Assembly: GCA_028819575.1 (NCBI GenBank)
Contig: JAPPLB010000173.1
Location: 1-64,000, forward strand
Source of the DNA: Bryobacterales bacterium
GTDB taxonomy: Bacteria > Acidobacteriota > Terriglobia > Bryobacterales > UBA6623
Direction: 5' to 3'
DNA length: 64,000 nt
Below are positions 8,322-16,588 of this stretch, piece after piece; position 1 is the first letter of the stretch; each line of letters opens with the position of its first letter. The notes under the pieces were generated by a model. The model made no database searches, was not told the DNA's origin, and was given only the letters and a program-made list of their open reading frames with translations. Position numbers and translations under genes: made by a program.

Positions 8322-9770
8322 ATGAGATTTTTAACAGCCCGTGGCAAAAGTCACGCAGGCGGCGTTACGCGCCCCGGGGCCAATGACGTAACGCGTGGCC
8401 ACTCCAGGAACGCGCCGCCGCGCTCTCTTCTCAACCGGCCGGAGGAGGCGCGTAACCCTTCGGGCGACGGACGTTTGCGCTCGTCGACTTTGTCGTTCGT
8501 CGGAGGAGATCACCCGGATCGCCATCCTCCTCACTCCGCGCCGAGCGACCACAGGAGCCCGCCGCGCCTTCCACGGGACTTTTGCCACGGGCTGTTAGCC
8601 TCGGCGCTCATCTTCGGCCTGCTGATTCCGTCCGCGCTCATCGCCCAGGACAACACCCTGACCCCGCAGGAGGTCGAGCAGGGTTGGATTCTGCTCTGGG
8701 ACGGCAAGACCGAGTACGGCTGGGAATGGCACGGCGACGCCCGCTGGAAGATCGAGGACGGCGTTCTCAAGTCCGACGGCGGCGGCTACGGTTGGCTGGG
8801 CACGACCAGCAGCTTCGGCGATTTCGAGCTCAGCCTCGAATTCCGAACGCCCGCCGACGGCAACAGCGGAGTGTTCCTGCGGTCGGCCCGCCTCGGCGCG
8901 CCTCACCAGACCGGCTATGAGCTGCAGATCTTCAATCGCCAGCCGCAGGGCTACAACACGGGCAGCCTCGTTTTCTACGTCAAGACGCAACCGGCGGAGT
9001 TCATCGGCGGGCAGTGGAACCGTTACCATGTCCGCGCCGTCGGCAGCCGCTTCGTCGTGCGGCTCAACGACCGCGAGGTGCTCGACGCCAGCGACTCGTC
9101 CCACGCGGCCGGCGTGATCGGCCTGCAATACAACGAAGACAAACCGATCGAGTTCCGCAACATCAAGCTGCGACCGCTCGGCCTCTCTCCGCTCTTCAAC
9201 GGACAGGACCTGAGCGGCTGGCAAAAGGTCGACCGTCCGAACCGCGACGACGTGCACGAGTGGTCGGTCCGCGACGGCATTCTGCATGTCGAGAAGGGCG
9301 CCGGACAGCTCGAAACGGTAAAGGAATTCAAGAACCTCGTGCTGCAGCTCGCGATCAAGACGAATCCGCCGTCAGCCGACCATCACCCCAACAGCGGCGT
9401 TTTCTTCCGCGGCGAGAAAGGGGTCTTCTGGAGCGGCTACGAGTCGCAAATCCGCAACGAGTTCCGAAACGGCGACCGCTCACAGCCCCACGACTTCGGC
9501 ACCGGCGGACTCTACTTCTATGTGCCGGCTCGCCGCGTCATCCCCAACGACGGAGAGTTCTTCCATAAGACCGTGGTCGCCTACGAACGTCACCTCGCCG
9601 TCTGGATCAACGGCACCCAGACCGCCGACTGGGAAGACCCGCGTCCCCCGGGCAACAACGCCCGGCGCCAGGCCCGTCTCGCGCCCGGAGTCATCAGCCT
9701 GCAAGCCCACGACCCGACCACGAACCTCGATTTCAAGGACATCCGCGCCGCCGAGTTGGACGAACGTTAG
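8322..9770 (+). CDS. Secreted double-DUF1080 (3-keto-disaccharide hydrolase-like) protein with repeat inside signal peptide
   Basis: Two DUF1080 domains follow each other (about residues 108-290 and 293-480), each with the GWxxxxG and NSGVF(F/L)R hallmarks of this concanavalin-like family, which includes 3-keto-glycoside hydrolases. The N-terminus is abnormal. MRFL is followed by about 88 residues encoded by the PAL-B1 repeat, then by ASALIFGLLIPSALIAQ. Removing the repeat, including one copy of the duplicated TTA, restores a standard signal peptide, MRFLASALIFGLLIPSALIA. The frame stays open through the repeat. Either the protein is made with an 88-residue insertion, or translation starts at an internal codon such as a TTG inside the repeat. 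A fragment of a similar gene's end lies at 10842-10905. Confidence 0.85.
   Translation: MRFLTARGKSHAGGVTRPGANDVTRGHSRNAPPRSLLNRPEEARNPSGDGRLRSSTLSFVGGDHPDRHPPHSAPSDHRSPPRLPRDFCHGLLASALIFGLLIPSALIAQDNTLTPQEVEQGWILLWDGKTEYGWEWHGDARWKIEDGVLKSDGGGYGWLGTTSSFGDFELSLEFRTPADGNSGVFLRSARLGAPHQTGYELQIFNRQPQGYNTGSLVFYVKTQPAEFIGGQWNRYHVRAVGSRFVVRLNDREVLDASDSSHAAGVIGLQYNEDKPIEFRNIKLRPLGLSPLFNGQDLSGWQKVDRPNRDDVHEWSVRDGILHVEKGAGQLETVKEFKNLVLQLAIKTNPPSADHHPNSGVFFRGEKGVFWSGYESQIRNEFRNGDRSQPHDFGTGGLYFYVPARRVIPNDGEFFHKTVVAYERHLAVWINGTQTADWEDPRPPGNNARRQARLAPGVISLQAHDPTTNLDFKDIRAAELDER
8332..8597 (+). mobile_element. PAL-B1 element inserted in frame in a signal-peptide coding region
   Basis: An element of about 264 bp with near-perfect 19-21 bp inverted ends (AACAGCCCGTGGCAAAAGTC and its complement), flanked by TTA/TA duplications at 8331-8333 and 8595-8597. 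It has no transposase. It shares ends and most of its interior with the copy at 47168-47490. In the frame of the host gene it has no stop codon and encodes a basic, Pro-rich peptide ending RDFCHGLL. The two TTA codons are exactly 88 codons apart, so the host frame is preserved. TA duplication suggests mobilisation by an IS630/Tc1-type transposase in trans; this is inference. Confidence 0.85.
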
Positions 9771-10083
9771 GCGGAGGCCGGTTCCTGGTCGGGTAGGGCG
9801 AAAGACAGGGTGTTGCGCCGAAGGCAAGGGTGAACAACTGCTTTCCTTGACGGTGCCGGACATCGGCGAGCCCTACCCGATCCGGTTTGCCTCGAAGCGC
9901 CACAGCGTTTCGTCCGTCGCCATGTCCACGGACGGTTCGGCCAACAGGAACTTGCCCATTATGCGGTCAAGAATGTAGTAGAAGACACTCCGGCTCACTT
10001 GGGGAAGCAGCCTTGAGTTCGCGCTGTTGAAACTCCGTATTGACAAGCAGCACCGGCGCTGCCGCATCGCCGTTGCGAGAAGG
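9771..10083. other. Gap between the DUF1080 gene and higA, no firm gene
   Basis: About 313 bp. A minus-strand frame at 9873-10127 could encode 84 residues, including FYYILDRIMGKFLLAEPSVD, but it overlaps the end of higA and was not recognised as a known family. It may be a fragment of a lost gene. No repeat copy or clear terminator was seen here. Confidence 0.5.
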
Positions 10084-10419
10084 TCAGCTTCGTGCGATCG
10101 GTTCTCCGGATGTGCGGTCCCGGGCATGACGGCGAATCCGCGAGCGGATGCCCTCGCCGTTCTTCACCAGCTCCTTCGACAGTTCATAGGCCGCCTGGGC
10201 GTTCATCCAGAACTCGGGAGTCTGGCCGAAATACGCGCCCAGCGCGATCGCCGTTTCCGCCGTCACGCCGCGCCGCTCGTGAACGATCTCATGAAGACGC
10301 GTTGCGGGAAGGTGAATATCACGGGCCACGCCGCTGACGCTCAACTCCATCTCTCTGATCTGCTCGAGCAGCAGTGCGCCAGGATGCGTGGCGATCCGAT
10401 TCGTGGGCACACGGACCAT
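10084..10419 (-). CDS. higA: HigA-family antitoxin, HTH DNA-binding
   Basis: An XRE-type helix-turn-helix protein of 111 residues. The sequence around HPGALLLEQIREMELSVSGV, then PATRLHEIVHERRGVTAETA and LGAYFGQTPEFWMNAQAAYE, is characteristic of HigA (VapI-like) antitoxins. HigA binds and neutralises the HigB mRNA interferase and represses the operon. It lies 16 bp downstream of higB, in the toxin-first order typical of hig loci. The ~20-residue C-terminal tail is Arg-rich and less conserved. Confidence 0.9.
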   Translation of the reverse strand: MVRVPTNRIATHPGALLLEQIREMELSVSGVARDIHLPATRLHEIVHERRGVTAETAIALGAYFGQTPEFWMNAQAAYELSKELVKNGEGIRSRIRRHARDRTSGEPIARS

Positions 10420-10435
10420 TCTCTTGCTCCCTTTT

Positions 10436-10720
10436 TCAATCGTAGTGGTTGGTCAACTCCACCTCGAACGCGTCTCCATCGTTCCAGACAAAGCAAATCC
10501 TCCAGCCGCGCGAGACACGAATACTATACTGCCCGTCGCGAGCGCCCCGGAGCCGCTCAAGCCGATTGCCTGGAGGCGCCCGGAGGTCATTGATGCTTGC
10601 CGCATAGTTGATCCGGTCCAGCTTGCTTCCCGCACGTTTCATCAGCGAGGCCGGCAAAGATCCATCTCTCACGCCGTTGAAGACATTCGCTGTGCACTTG
10701 TCGGCGAAAGACCGGATCAT
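10436..10720 (-). CDS. higB: HigB-family toxin (RelE superfamily mRNA interferase)
   Basis: A 94-residue protein matching the HigB family from MIRSFADK to the C-terminal RICFVWNDGDAFEVELTNHYD region. HigB cleaves mRNA at the ribosome unless bound by HigA. Length, the RGARDGQYSIRVSRGWRI core and the immediate downstream HigA support the call. With higA it forms a two-gene module bracketed by two copies of a DUF1080 gene tail (9690-9750 and 10842-10901), suggesting that the module arrived by insertion or replaced a duplicated gene. Confidence 0.9.
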   Translation of the reverse strand: MIRSFADKCTANVFNGVRDGSLPASLMKRAGSKLDRINYAASINDLRAPPGNRLERLRGARDGQYSIRVSRGWRICFVWNDGDAFEVELTNHYD

Positions 10721-10841
10721 CCCCCAACAGTTACGATAAACGTAATGCCCCGGTGATGCAATACGACGCAGGAGAGGCAGCTCCGTGGGAACCTGCCAAA
10801 GGCCAAACCGACCAACAGGCGAGCAGCGCCGGAGTGCTCTG

Positions 10842-10905
10842 AGTCATCAGCCTGCAAGCTCACGGCCCGACGACGAACCTCGATTTCAAGGACATCCGCG
10901 CAGTG
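10842..10905 (+). pseudogene. Remnant of a DUF1080 gene 3' end
   Basis: About 60 bp nearly identical to positions 9690-9750, the end of the intact DUF1080 gene. It encodes VISLQAHGPTTNLDFKDIRA against VISLQAHDPTTNLDFKDIRA in the intact gene. An in-frame TGA precedes it and the frame diverges afterwards, so it is not functional. The rest of the gap to 11160 holds no recognisable gene. Confidence 0.8.
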
Positions 10906-11160
10906 AACGTGATGATGGGCGTTGAAACATTTCACTCTTGCCACTGGCGGGAACGCCGATAACCCTCTACAAGTTTCCTCCGAGTGCACGAGGATGGTTC
11001 GCAGTTGGGTCCAGAGCCCAGGCGGGCTTGTTGAGATCGGTCGAAAGTTGCTCGTCAGCATACGGTTTGCATGCAGGAGACGGGCGAGCGGGTGTTCTCG
11101 TTCTCCAGCGGCCTCGTTTCTGTCGTGGGTCTGTGTCAGCCTTTGATACGATGCGCCGTG

Positions 11161-12822
11161 ATGAGTTGCCGGCGGACCCGCTTCATGACGGTGGCGCTAC
11201 TGATCAGTGCGCTTGTCGGCGGTTCCTCCGGCCATGCGAGTGAGCCTGCGGATGCGCCGACTTTCACCTTCGACTTCAATCGCGGGGCCCAGGGATTCGT
11301 TGCCGGCTTCGCCGACTATCCGCCCGGCGACGCGGAAATCTACGAGTTGACTTCCGGTCACCGAACTCTTCCGCCTCCGCTGGAATCACAGTCGGGCCTG
11401 TTCCTCTCCGGGGTCAACCGGAGCGACGATCTCTTCATGTTCTTCAAGGGACCCATGAGCGGCCTGCAGGGCGGGGCGCTCCATACGGTCACCGTCAGCC
11501 TTGAGTTCGCCACCAACACGCCGTCCGGTTGCTTCGGTGTCGGCGGCTCGCCGGGCGAGAGCGTCTGGATCAAGGCTGGCGTGACCGCCGTGGAACCGCT
11601 CCCGGTCCGCGACGGCTCCTACCTGCGAATGAACATCGACATAGGACGTCAATCCGGCAGCGGCGCACAGGCGGTAGTGCTCGGCAACATTGCCAACTCC
11701 AGAAGCTGCGAGCAGCCGCTTCAGTGGGAGCTCAAGTCCTTACAGGGCTCGATGCCGTCACCGATCTCGATACCCGCCGACGGACGAGTCTGGCTGTTGT
11801 TCGGCACGGACTCGGGATTCGAGTCTCGGACGGAGGTCTACTTCACGAGAGCATCGGTCACCTTCAAGCCGATGGATGCCGGAAAGAGCGTGATTTGCGC
11901 GGAGAACTACGTGACGGCTCGGGCGGTCCGCACGCAGGAGGAGATACCGCCCTTCGTCCAGTGCGCCTATGAGTTCGTCCTGCAAGCCGGGTTCGAAGAG
12001 GCCCGCAGAGCCTTCCACGAGGACGAGCGATGGAAAAGCGGTCCGATCTATGTTTTCGTCGATGAAAATACGCCGAACACCAACTTGTCTCGAGCGTTCG
12101 TCTATCCCCCCGATCCTTCAAGGGAAGGGGTCCCTTGGGGCCTGTCGATCGATGCCTTCGGTAACGACCTGTTCCTGGACACGCATCGCATTGTGAGGGA
12201 CTTTGGAGAGGGCTGGATCTACAACTCCTTCCACAACCCAACGAGTGGACGCGATGAACCGAAAGTTTCGTATATCAAGGGAATCGCGTGGGGCGGCGTT
12301 CCCGCTTTCATCGGCGCCGGGATCTACCGCCGGGATATTCCGGGCACCTGCCACGGGGACGAGGTCAATGCCATGGGCCTCGAGGCCGACCCGTCCGACG
12401 AGAGGCTGCGGGAGTTCGTCCGTTGCGCAGCGATGGAACTGGAATCGAAAGGCTATTTCGCCGCGATTCCGCTGGCGACTGATCCACGCTGGAAGCATGG
12501 CTCGATCTACCTGTTCGGCCTGGGAACCTACGGCAGCACGCTGTTCAGCGGCGATCCCTACAGCGGACAGCCCGGCGGCGGGTCTTCCGAGTTGAACGAC
12601 ATGATGGACGGCCCTTTCGGCGGGAGGGACGTGGTGAGCGTGGGGGATGCGTTCGGGGAAACCCTGCTGTACTACACGGCGCGGAATCCCGGCAACGGCG
12701 CGATGCAGCGCAAGGTGACGTTCGTCAAGAGGGTCGTGGCCCATGGTCTGCCGATTCTGGTCGGCGCCGGCTATTATCCGGGCTATGTGCCCCGGCCCGA
12801 CTACGGTATCTTCCCCTTTTAG
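11161..12822 (+). CDS. Secreted protein with two tandem Cache-like sensor domains
   Basis: About 553 residues from the ATG at 11161, chosen because it begins a signal peptide (MTVALLISALVGGSSGHA). Residues ~25-270 form an unrecognised beta-rich domain with Cys pairs. The rest contains two similar units, each with a WKxGxIYxF strand, G(N/S)xLF(x)D segments and an ending like GWIYNSFHNPTSGRDEPKVS followed by GAGIYRRDI, or GAGYYPGYV in the second. This matches single-Cache small-molecule sensor domains. Unlike normal Cache receptors it has no membrane helix, HAMP, kinase or methyl-acceptor part, so it would be a soluble periplasmic or exported binding protein. The ligand is unknown. Confidence 0.7.
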   Translation: MSCRRTRFMTVALLISALVGGSSGHASEPADAPTFTFDFNRGAQGFVAGFADYPPGDAEIYELTSGHRTLPPPLESQSGLFLSGVNRSDDLFMFFKGPMSGLQGGALHTVTVSLEFATNTPSGCFGVGGSPGESVWIKAGVTAVEPLPVRDGSYLRMNIDIGRQSGSGAQAVVLGNIANSRSCEQPLQWELKSLQGSMPSPISIPADGRVWLLFGTDSGFESRTEVYFTRASVTFKPMDAGKSVICAENYVTARAVRTQEEIPPFVQCAYEFVLQAGFEEARRAFHEDERWKSGPIYVFVDENTPNTNLSRAFVYPPDPSREGVPWGLSIDAFGNDLFLDTHRIVRDFGEGWIYNSFHNPTSGRDEPKVSYIKGIAWGGVPAFIGAGIYRRDIPGTCHGDEVNAMGLEADPSDERLREFVRCAAMELESKGYFAAIPLATDPRWKHGSIYLFGLGTYGSTLFSGDPYSGQPGGGSSELNDMMDGPFGGRDVVSVGDAFGETLLYYTARNPGNGAMQRKVTFVKRVVAHGLPILVGAGYYPGYVPRPDYGIFPF

Positions 12823-13120
12823 GTTCGGCGCCTCAACGGGTTTTCTCGTGTCAGGAGGATCGACTGCCGGGCAGCTCCAGAATAACCTCTTGCCGCTCGG
12901 CTCTCCTGATGCGGACCGGAACCCATGCCGGCCTGTTCGATGGATCATCCGCCGCGAAAAGCACCTCCGGACTGCGGACGTTCGCACTTCGCTCGTCCGA
13001 GGGGAAGCTGCGGATCCGACGATGATCACTACACCTCGCGAGAATTCACGGATACCGCTAACCTGTAAGCAAGAGTTTTCGCCTTAGCAAAATAGTCCAT
13101 ACTGCTGTCGAGGAAACATC
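12823..13120. other. Intergenic gap, nothing recognised
   Basis: About 298 bp between two same-strand genes. No repeat copy, RNA gene or convincing small ORF was seen. It probably holds the promoter of the PQQ-like gene, but no confident -35/-10 pair could be assigned. Confidence 0.4.
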
Positions 13121-14752
13121 ATGATTGCGAGCCCCCGAACCGTACCCTTTGCCGCCGTTCTCGCCCTGACCGCTGCCCTGGCGCTTTCCGCTGAACCGAA
13201 CATCAAGGATTCCTGGCATCAATGGCGCGGGCCCCACAACAACGGGGTCGCGGAAGGCGACGCGCCGCTGCACTTCTCCGGTGCCGAGAACGTCAAGTGG
13301 AAGATCAATATTCCCGGGAAGGGCAACTCGACGCCCGTGATCTGGGGCGACACGATCTTCCTCACTACCGCCGTGCCCACCGAGTCGACGCCGCAGGCCC
13401 AGGCCGGCGGCGGCCGCCGGGCAGGCCGGGGAGGTCCGGGAGGCCCGCAGAGGGGAGGCCCTGGAGCACGGGGCCGGGGCTTCGATCCGGCCCGGATGTT
13501 GGAGCGTCTTCCCGAGAAGCAGCGCAAGCAGGCCGAGGAACTGCTCAAGGGCCGCAGCATGGATGAGCTGAGCGACGAAGAGCGTCAGCAGCTTCGCGCC
13601 ATCATGCGGTCGGCCTTCGCCGGTGGACGCGGCCGGCGCGGCGAAAGAGGAGGTCCGGGTGGTCCGGGCGGCCGGCGTGGTGAAAGAGGCGGACCGGGCG
13701 GCCGGCGCGGAGGACCGGGCGGGCCTGCCTCCGGCGGCAGCGCCATTCCGGTCCACAAATTCGTCGTGATGGCGATCGACAAGAATACGGGCAAGGTCCT
13801 CTGGGAGCAGACCGCCACCGAGCAGCGGCCCCATGAAGGCCACCACGCCCAGTACGGCAGCTTCGCTTCCAACTCGCCCATCACCGACGGTGAAACGCTC
13901 TATGTGAACTTCGGGTCGCGCGGCATGTACGCCTTTGACCTGGAAGGCAACCTGAAATGGAAGAAGGACCTCGGCCAGTTACAGATGCGGCTCGCCTTCG
14001 GCGAGGGCATTGCGCCGATCATTCACGGCAATCATCTCGTGATTCAGAACGACCACGAGGGTGAGTCCTACATCGTGGTCCTCGACAAGCGGGACGGGAA
14101 AGAGATCTGGCGCGCCGCGCGCGAAGAAAGGAGCAGTTGGCCGCAGCCGATCGTCGTGGAGCACGAAGGGCGGAAGCAGCTCGTCACCAGCTCCACGCGC
14201 GTTCGGTCCTACGATCTCGAGAGCGGCGAATTGATCTGGGAAGCCGGCGGCCTTGGAGGCAATGCCATCCCGGCCGTCGTCAACGTCGACAATGAGATGG
14301 TGATCGCCATGACCGGATGGCGCGACGCCAATGCGATGGCCATCAAGCTCGGCGGCTCGGGCGACCTGACCGACAGCACCGACTACATCGCCTGGAGCAA
14401 CCAGAGAGGCAACTCCTACACCGCGTCGCCCGTGCTGCATGGCGGCATCCTCTACTTCATCACCGACCGCGGCATGGTGAGCGCCGTGGACGCCAAGTCG
14501 GGCGAGCCGTTCTATCTGCAGCAGCGGCTGCCCGAGGTCTATTCGTTCAAGGCCTCGCCCGTCGCCGCCAACGGCAAGCTCTACCTCGCCACCGAACAGG
14601 GCGACGTGGTCGTGTTGAAGCTCGGCAAGACCTACGAGGTGCTCGCCACCAACGAGATGGGCGACGAGATGTTCGTCTCGTCCCCGGTCGTCGTCGGGGG
14701 CGATCTCTTCCTGCGCAGCCAGGACGAACTGTTCTGCATCAGCGGCGACTGA
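13121..14752 (+). CDS. PQQ-like beta-propeller repeat protein with Gly/Arg-rich insertion
   Basis: A secreted 543-residue protein. A signal peptide (MIASPRTVPFAAVLALTAAL region) is followed by WHQWRGPHNNG, the usual start of outer-membrane-type PQQ-like propellers in environmental bacteria. Propeller blades recur as GKVLWEQ, GNLKWKK, GKEIWRA, GELIWEA and similar. Residues about 92-207 interrupt the first blades with a low-complexity insert. Two Gly/Arg/Pro-rich tracts (97-120 and 168-206) flank a helical, charged segment with PEKQRKQAEELL. Such proteins are usually scaffolds rather than active quinoprotein dehydrogenases, and no dehydrogenase cofactor motif is evident here. Substrate unknown. 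Confidence 0.85.
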   Translation: MIASPRTVPFAAVLALTAALALSAEPNIKDSWHQWRGPHNNGVAEGDAPLHFSGAENVKWKINIPGKGNSTPVIWGDTIFLTTAVPTESTPQAQAGGGRRAGRGGPGGPQRGGPGARGRGFDPARMLERLPEKQRKQAEELLKGRSMDELSDEERQQLRAIMRSAFAGGRGRRGERGGPGGPGGRRGERGGPGGRRGGPGGPASGGSAIPVHKFVVMAIDKNTGKVLWEQTATEQRPHEGHHAQYGSFASNSPITDGETLYVNFGSRGMYAFDLEGNLKWKKDLGQLQMRLAFGEGIAPIIHGNHLVIQNDHEGESYIVVLDKRDGKEIWRAAREERSSWPQPIVVEHEGRKQLVTSSTRVRSYDLESGELIWEAGGLGGNAIPAVVNVDNEMVIAMTGWRDANAMAIKLGGSGDLTDSTDYIAWSNQRGNSYTASPVLHGGILYFITDRGMVSAVDAKSGEPFYLQQRLPEVYSFKASPVAANGKLYLATEQGDVVVLKLGKTYEVLATNEMGDEMFVSSPVVVGGDLFLRSQDELFCISGD

Positions 14753-14808
14753 TCGGACCGCAGCCCTCCCCGCGTTTTCGATGCGCGGCGCGGGTGCGGG
14801 CCGGGCGG

Positions 14809-16332
14809 CTACCAGCTCTCTCGCACCGGCGGCATCGAGTCGACAAAGCCCGCGCCGTCTTTGCGCAGCTCCGCGATGGCCGTGGCGCGCAGGCGTTCGA
14901 GGGTTTCGCGGTGCTCGGCCTTGACCGCGAGATTGTCGAGTTCCTCCGGGTCGGCCTTGAGGTCGTACAGCTCTTCGAGGTCTTCGATCAGCGGGCGGAT
15001 GTATTTATAGCGGCCCTCGCGCAGCATCACGTACCACGGCACCGGCCCGTGGAAAGCCCCCTCGCCTTTCGGAATCACGTTCGTGTCGGAGCCGTACATT
15101 CGTCCGGTACCCGTCAGCAACATGGGATGCGGCCAGTCGGCGTTCGGATTTTCGAGCAGCGGTGTCAGGTCGTTGCCGTGCATCTCCCAGGGCAGCTCGA
15201 TGCCAGCGAAGCGGAAGAACGTCGGGACGATGTCCACGCCGCCCACCGGCGTCGGGCAGACCGCGCCCTGTGGCAGCCTGCCGGGGAAGCTCACGATCAG
15301 CGGCGATCGAATCGTCGCGTCGTAGGGAGCCACCTTCGTCCCGCGGAACCCGTGCTGGCCCCAGGCCAGGCCTTGATCGGATGTGAAGACGATCAGCGTG
15401 TTCTTGCGCTGGCCGGTCTCTTCGAGCGTCGCGAGCAGGCGGTTGATTCCCTCGTCGATCGCCAGCACCCCCTGGTGATACTGCCGCACGTATGAGATCA
15501 GGCTGCGTCCGCGCCACACCGGTCTGCCGCCGGGACCCTTTTCCCAGGCGTTGATTTTCTGCGCCCAGTCGGGTTTGCCGGGCCGCATCGGAAAGATGTC
15601 GGCCGGGGTGTCGAAGTCGATGCCGGCGTACTCCTTCATGTGCCGGTCGGCAGGGGTGAACGGACTGTGGACCGCGCCGTAGCACAACCACAGGTACCAG
15701 GGCTTCTCTTCGTCGCGTCCCTCGCCCTTGATCAGGTCGATCGCCCAATCGGTGTACTGGTCGGTCGAGTAGCCGTTAAGCTCTTTCGTCTCCCCGCCCT
15801 GATAGGTGATGGGCTGGTCGTAGTAGTAGTTCTGATGGTTCTGAGTGTACCGGGGCCGGTTCCAGACGATCTGGAAGTCCCAGTCGCGGCCGTATCCGGT
15901 GTCGACGCCCGTGTGCCATTTGCCGATGTGGGCCGTGAAGTATCCGTTGTCGCGAAACGTCTTGGGCCAGAAGGGGCACTGGTCGGGATCGTAGGCGCTG
16001 CCGGGGTACGGCCCTTCCATGCGCATCGACTCGACGCCGAATTGATGATGCCCCGTCAGCAGCGTGGCTCTCGACGGCATGCACCAGGTGCCGATGTAGG
16101 CCGACTCGAAGCGCACGCCCTCGCGCGCCAGCCGGTCGATCGTCGGCGTCTTGACCCAGGGGTACGCCTGCGGGTATGCGCTGACCGTGCGGTAGGAGTG
16201 GTCATCGGTGTAGATGAACAGGATGTTGGGTCGTTCCGATTCCGCGGCGCACAGGGCGGTGAGTATGCCCGCGATGAAGAACGACAGCACGACCCGCTTC
16301 GAAAAGCCGCCGCGCGGCAAGCTGCTCGACAT
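14809..16332 (-). CDS. Secreted sulfatase, formylglycine type
   Basis: An arylsulfatase-family hydrolase of about 507 residues. A signal peptide (RVVLSFFIAGILTALCAAE) is followed by RPNILFIYTDDH with metal-binding Asp residues. The formylglycine motif CMPSRATLLTG has Cys at about residue 84, and downstream come KWHTG and FTSDQG. It hydrolyses sulfate esters, probably from polysaccharides, in the periplasm or outside. The ATG at 16330-16332 is chosen because the signal peptide follows; an ATG 36 bp upstream is possible. A SUMF1-fold gene lies upstream on the same strand, but it lacks the catalytic cysteines of a maturation enzyme. Confidence 0.9.
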   Translation of the reverse strand: MSSSLPRGGFSKRVVLSFFIAGILTALCAAESERPNILFIYTDDHSYRTVSAYPQAYPWVKTPTIDRLAREGVRFESAYIGTWCMPSRATLLTGHHQFGVESMRMEGPYPGSAYDPDQCPFWPKTFRDNGYFTAHIGKWHTGVDTGYGRDWDFQIVWNRPRYTQNHQNYYYDQPITYQGGETKELNGYSTDQYTDWAIDLIKGEGRDEEKPWYLWLCYGAVHSPFTPADRHMKEYAGIDFDTPADIFPMRPGKPDWAQKINAWEKGPGGRPVWRGRSLISYVRQYHQGVLAIDEGINRLLATLEETGQRKNTLIVFTSDQGLAWGQHGFRGTKVAPYDATIRSPLIVSFPGRLPQGAVCPTPVGGVDIVPTFFRFAGIELPWEMHGNDLTPLLENPNADWPHPMLLTGTGRMYGSDTNVIPKGEGAFHGPVPWYVMLREGRYKYIRPLIEDLEELYDLKADPEELDNLAVKAEHRETLERLRATAIAELRKDGAGFVDSMPPVRESW

Positions 16333-16588
16333 GAAGATCCTCCTTGACTCGACTATCGGCAGGTTCATTCTCGCGGAGCGCTATTTCGGTGTCAATGCAT
16401 GTGCGTGATCCCGCCGCGGAAGATGGGGAGAAGCGGTGCGCTGGGGAGGATGGGACGACGGGAGGGAGCGGCCACTCTCGGACCGGGCAGGCGGTTCGCC
16501 GCTTGGCACCGGTGCTGATACACCCGCCCTCGCTCTTCCCCCGTTCTCGCGGCTCTTGGCAATAGATAAGAGGGTAAACCGCCCAGGG

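Noticed and set aside
9873-10127. Minus-strand ORF of 84 codons beside higA
   Set aside because: It overlaps higA, was not recognised as any family and has no clear start signals; noted only in the gap description.
13409-13741. GC-rich repeats in the PQQ-like gene as a possible mobile repeat
   Set aside because: They are in-frame Gly/Arg codons of low complexity with no inverted ends or copies elsewhere in the window.
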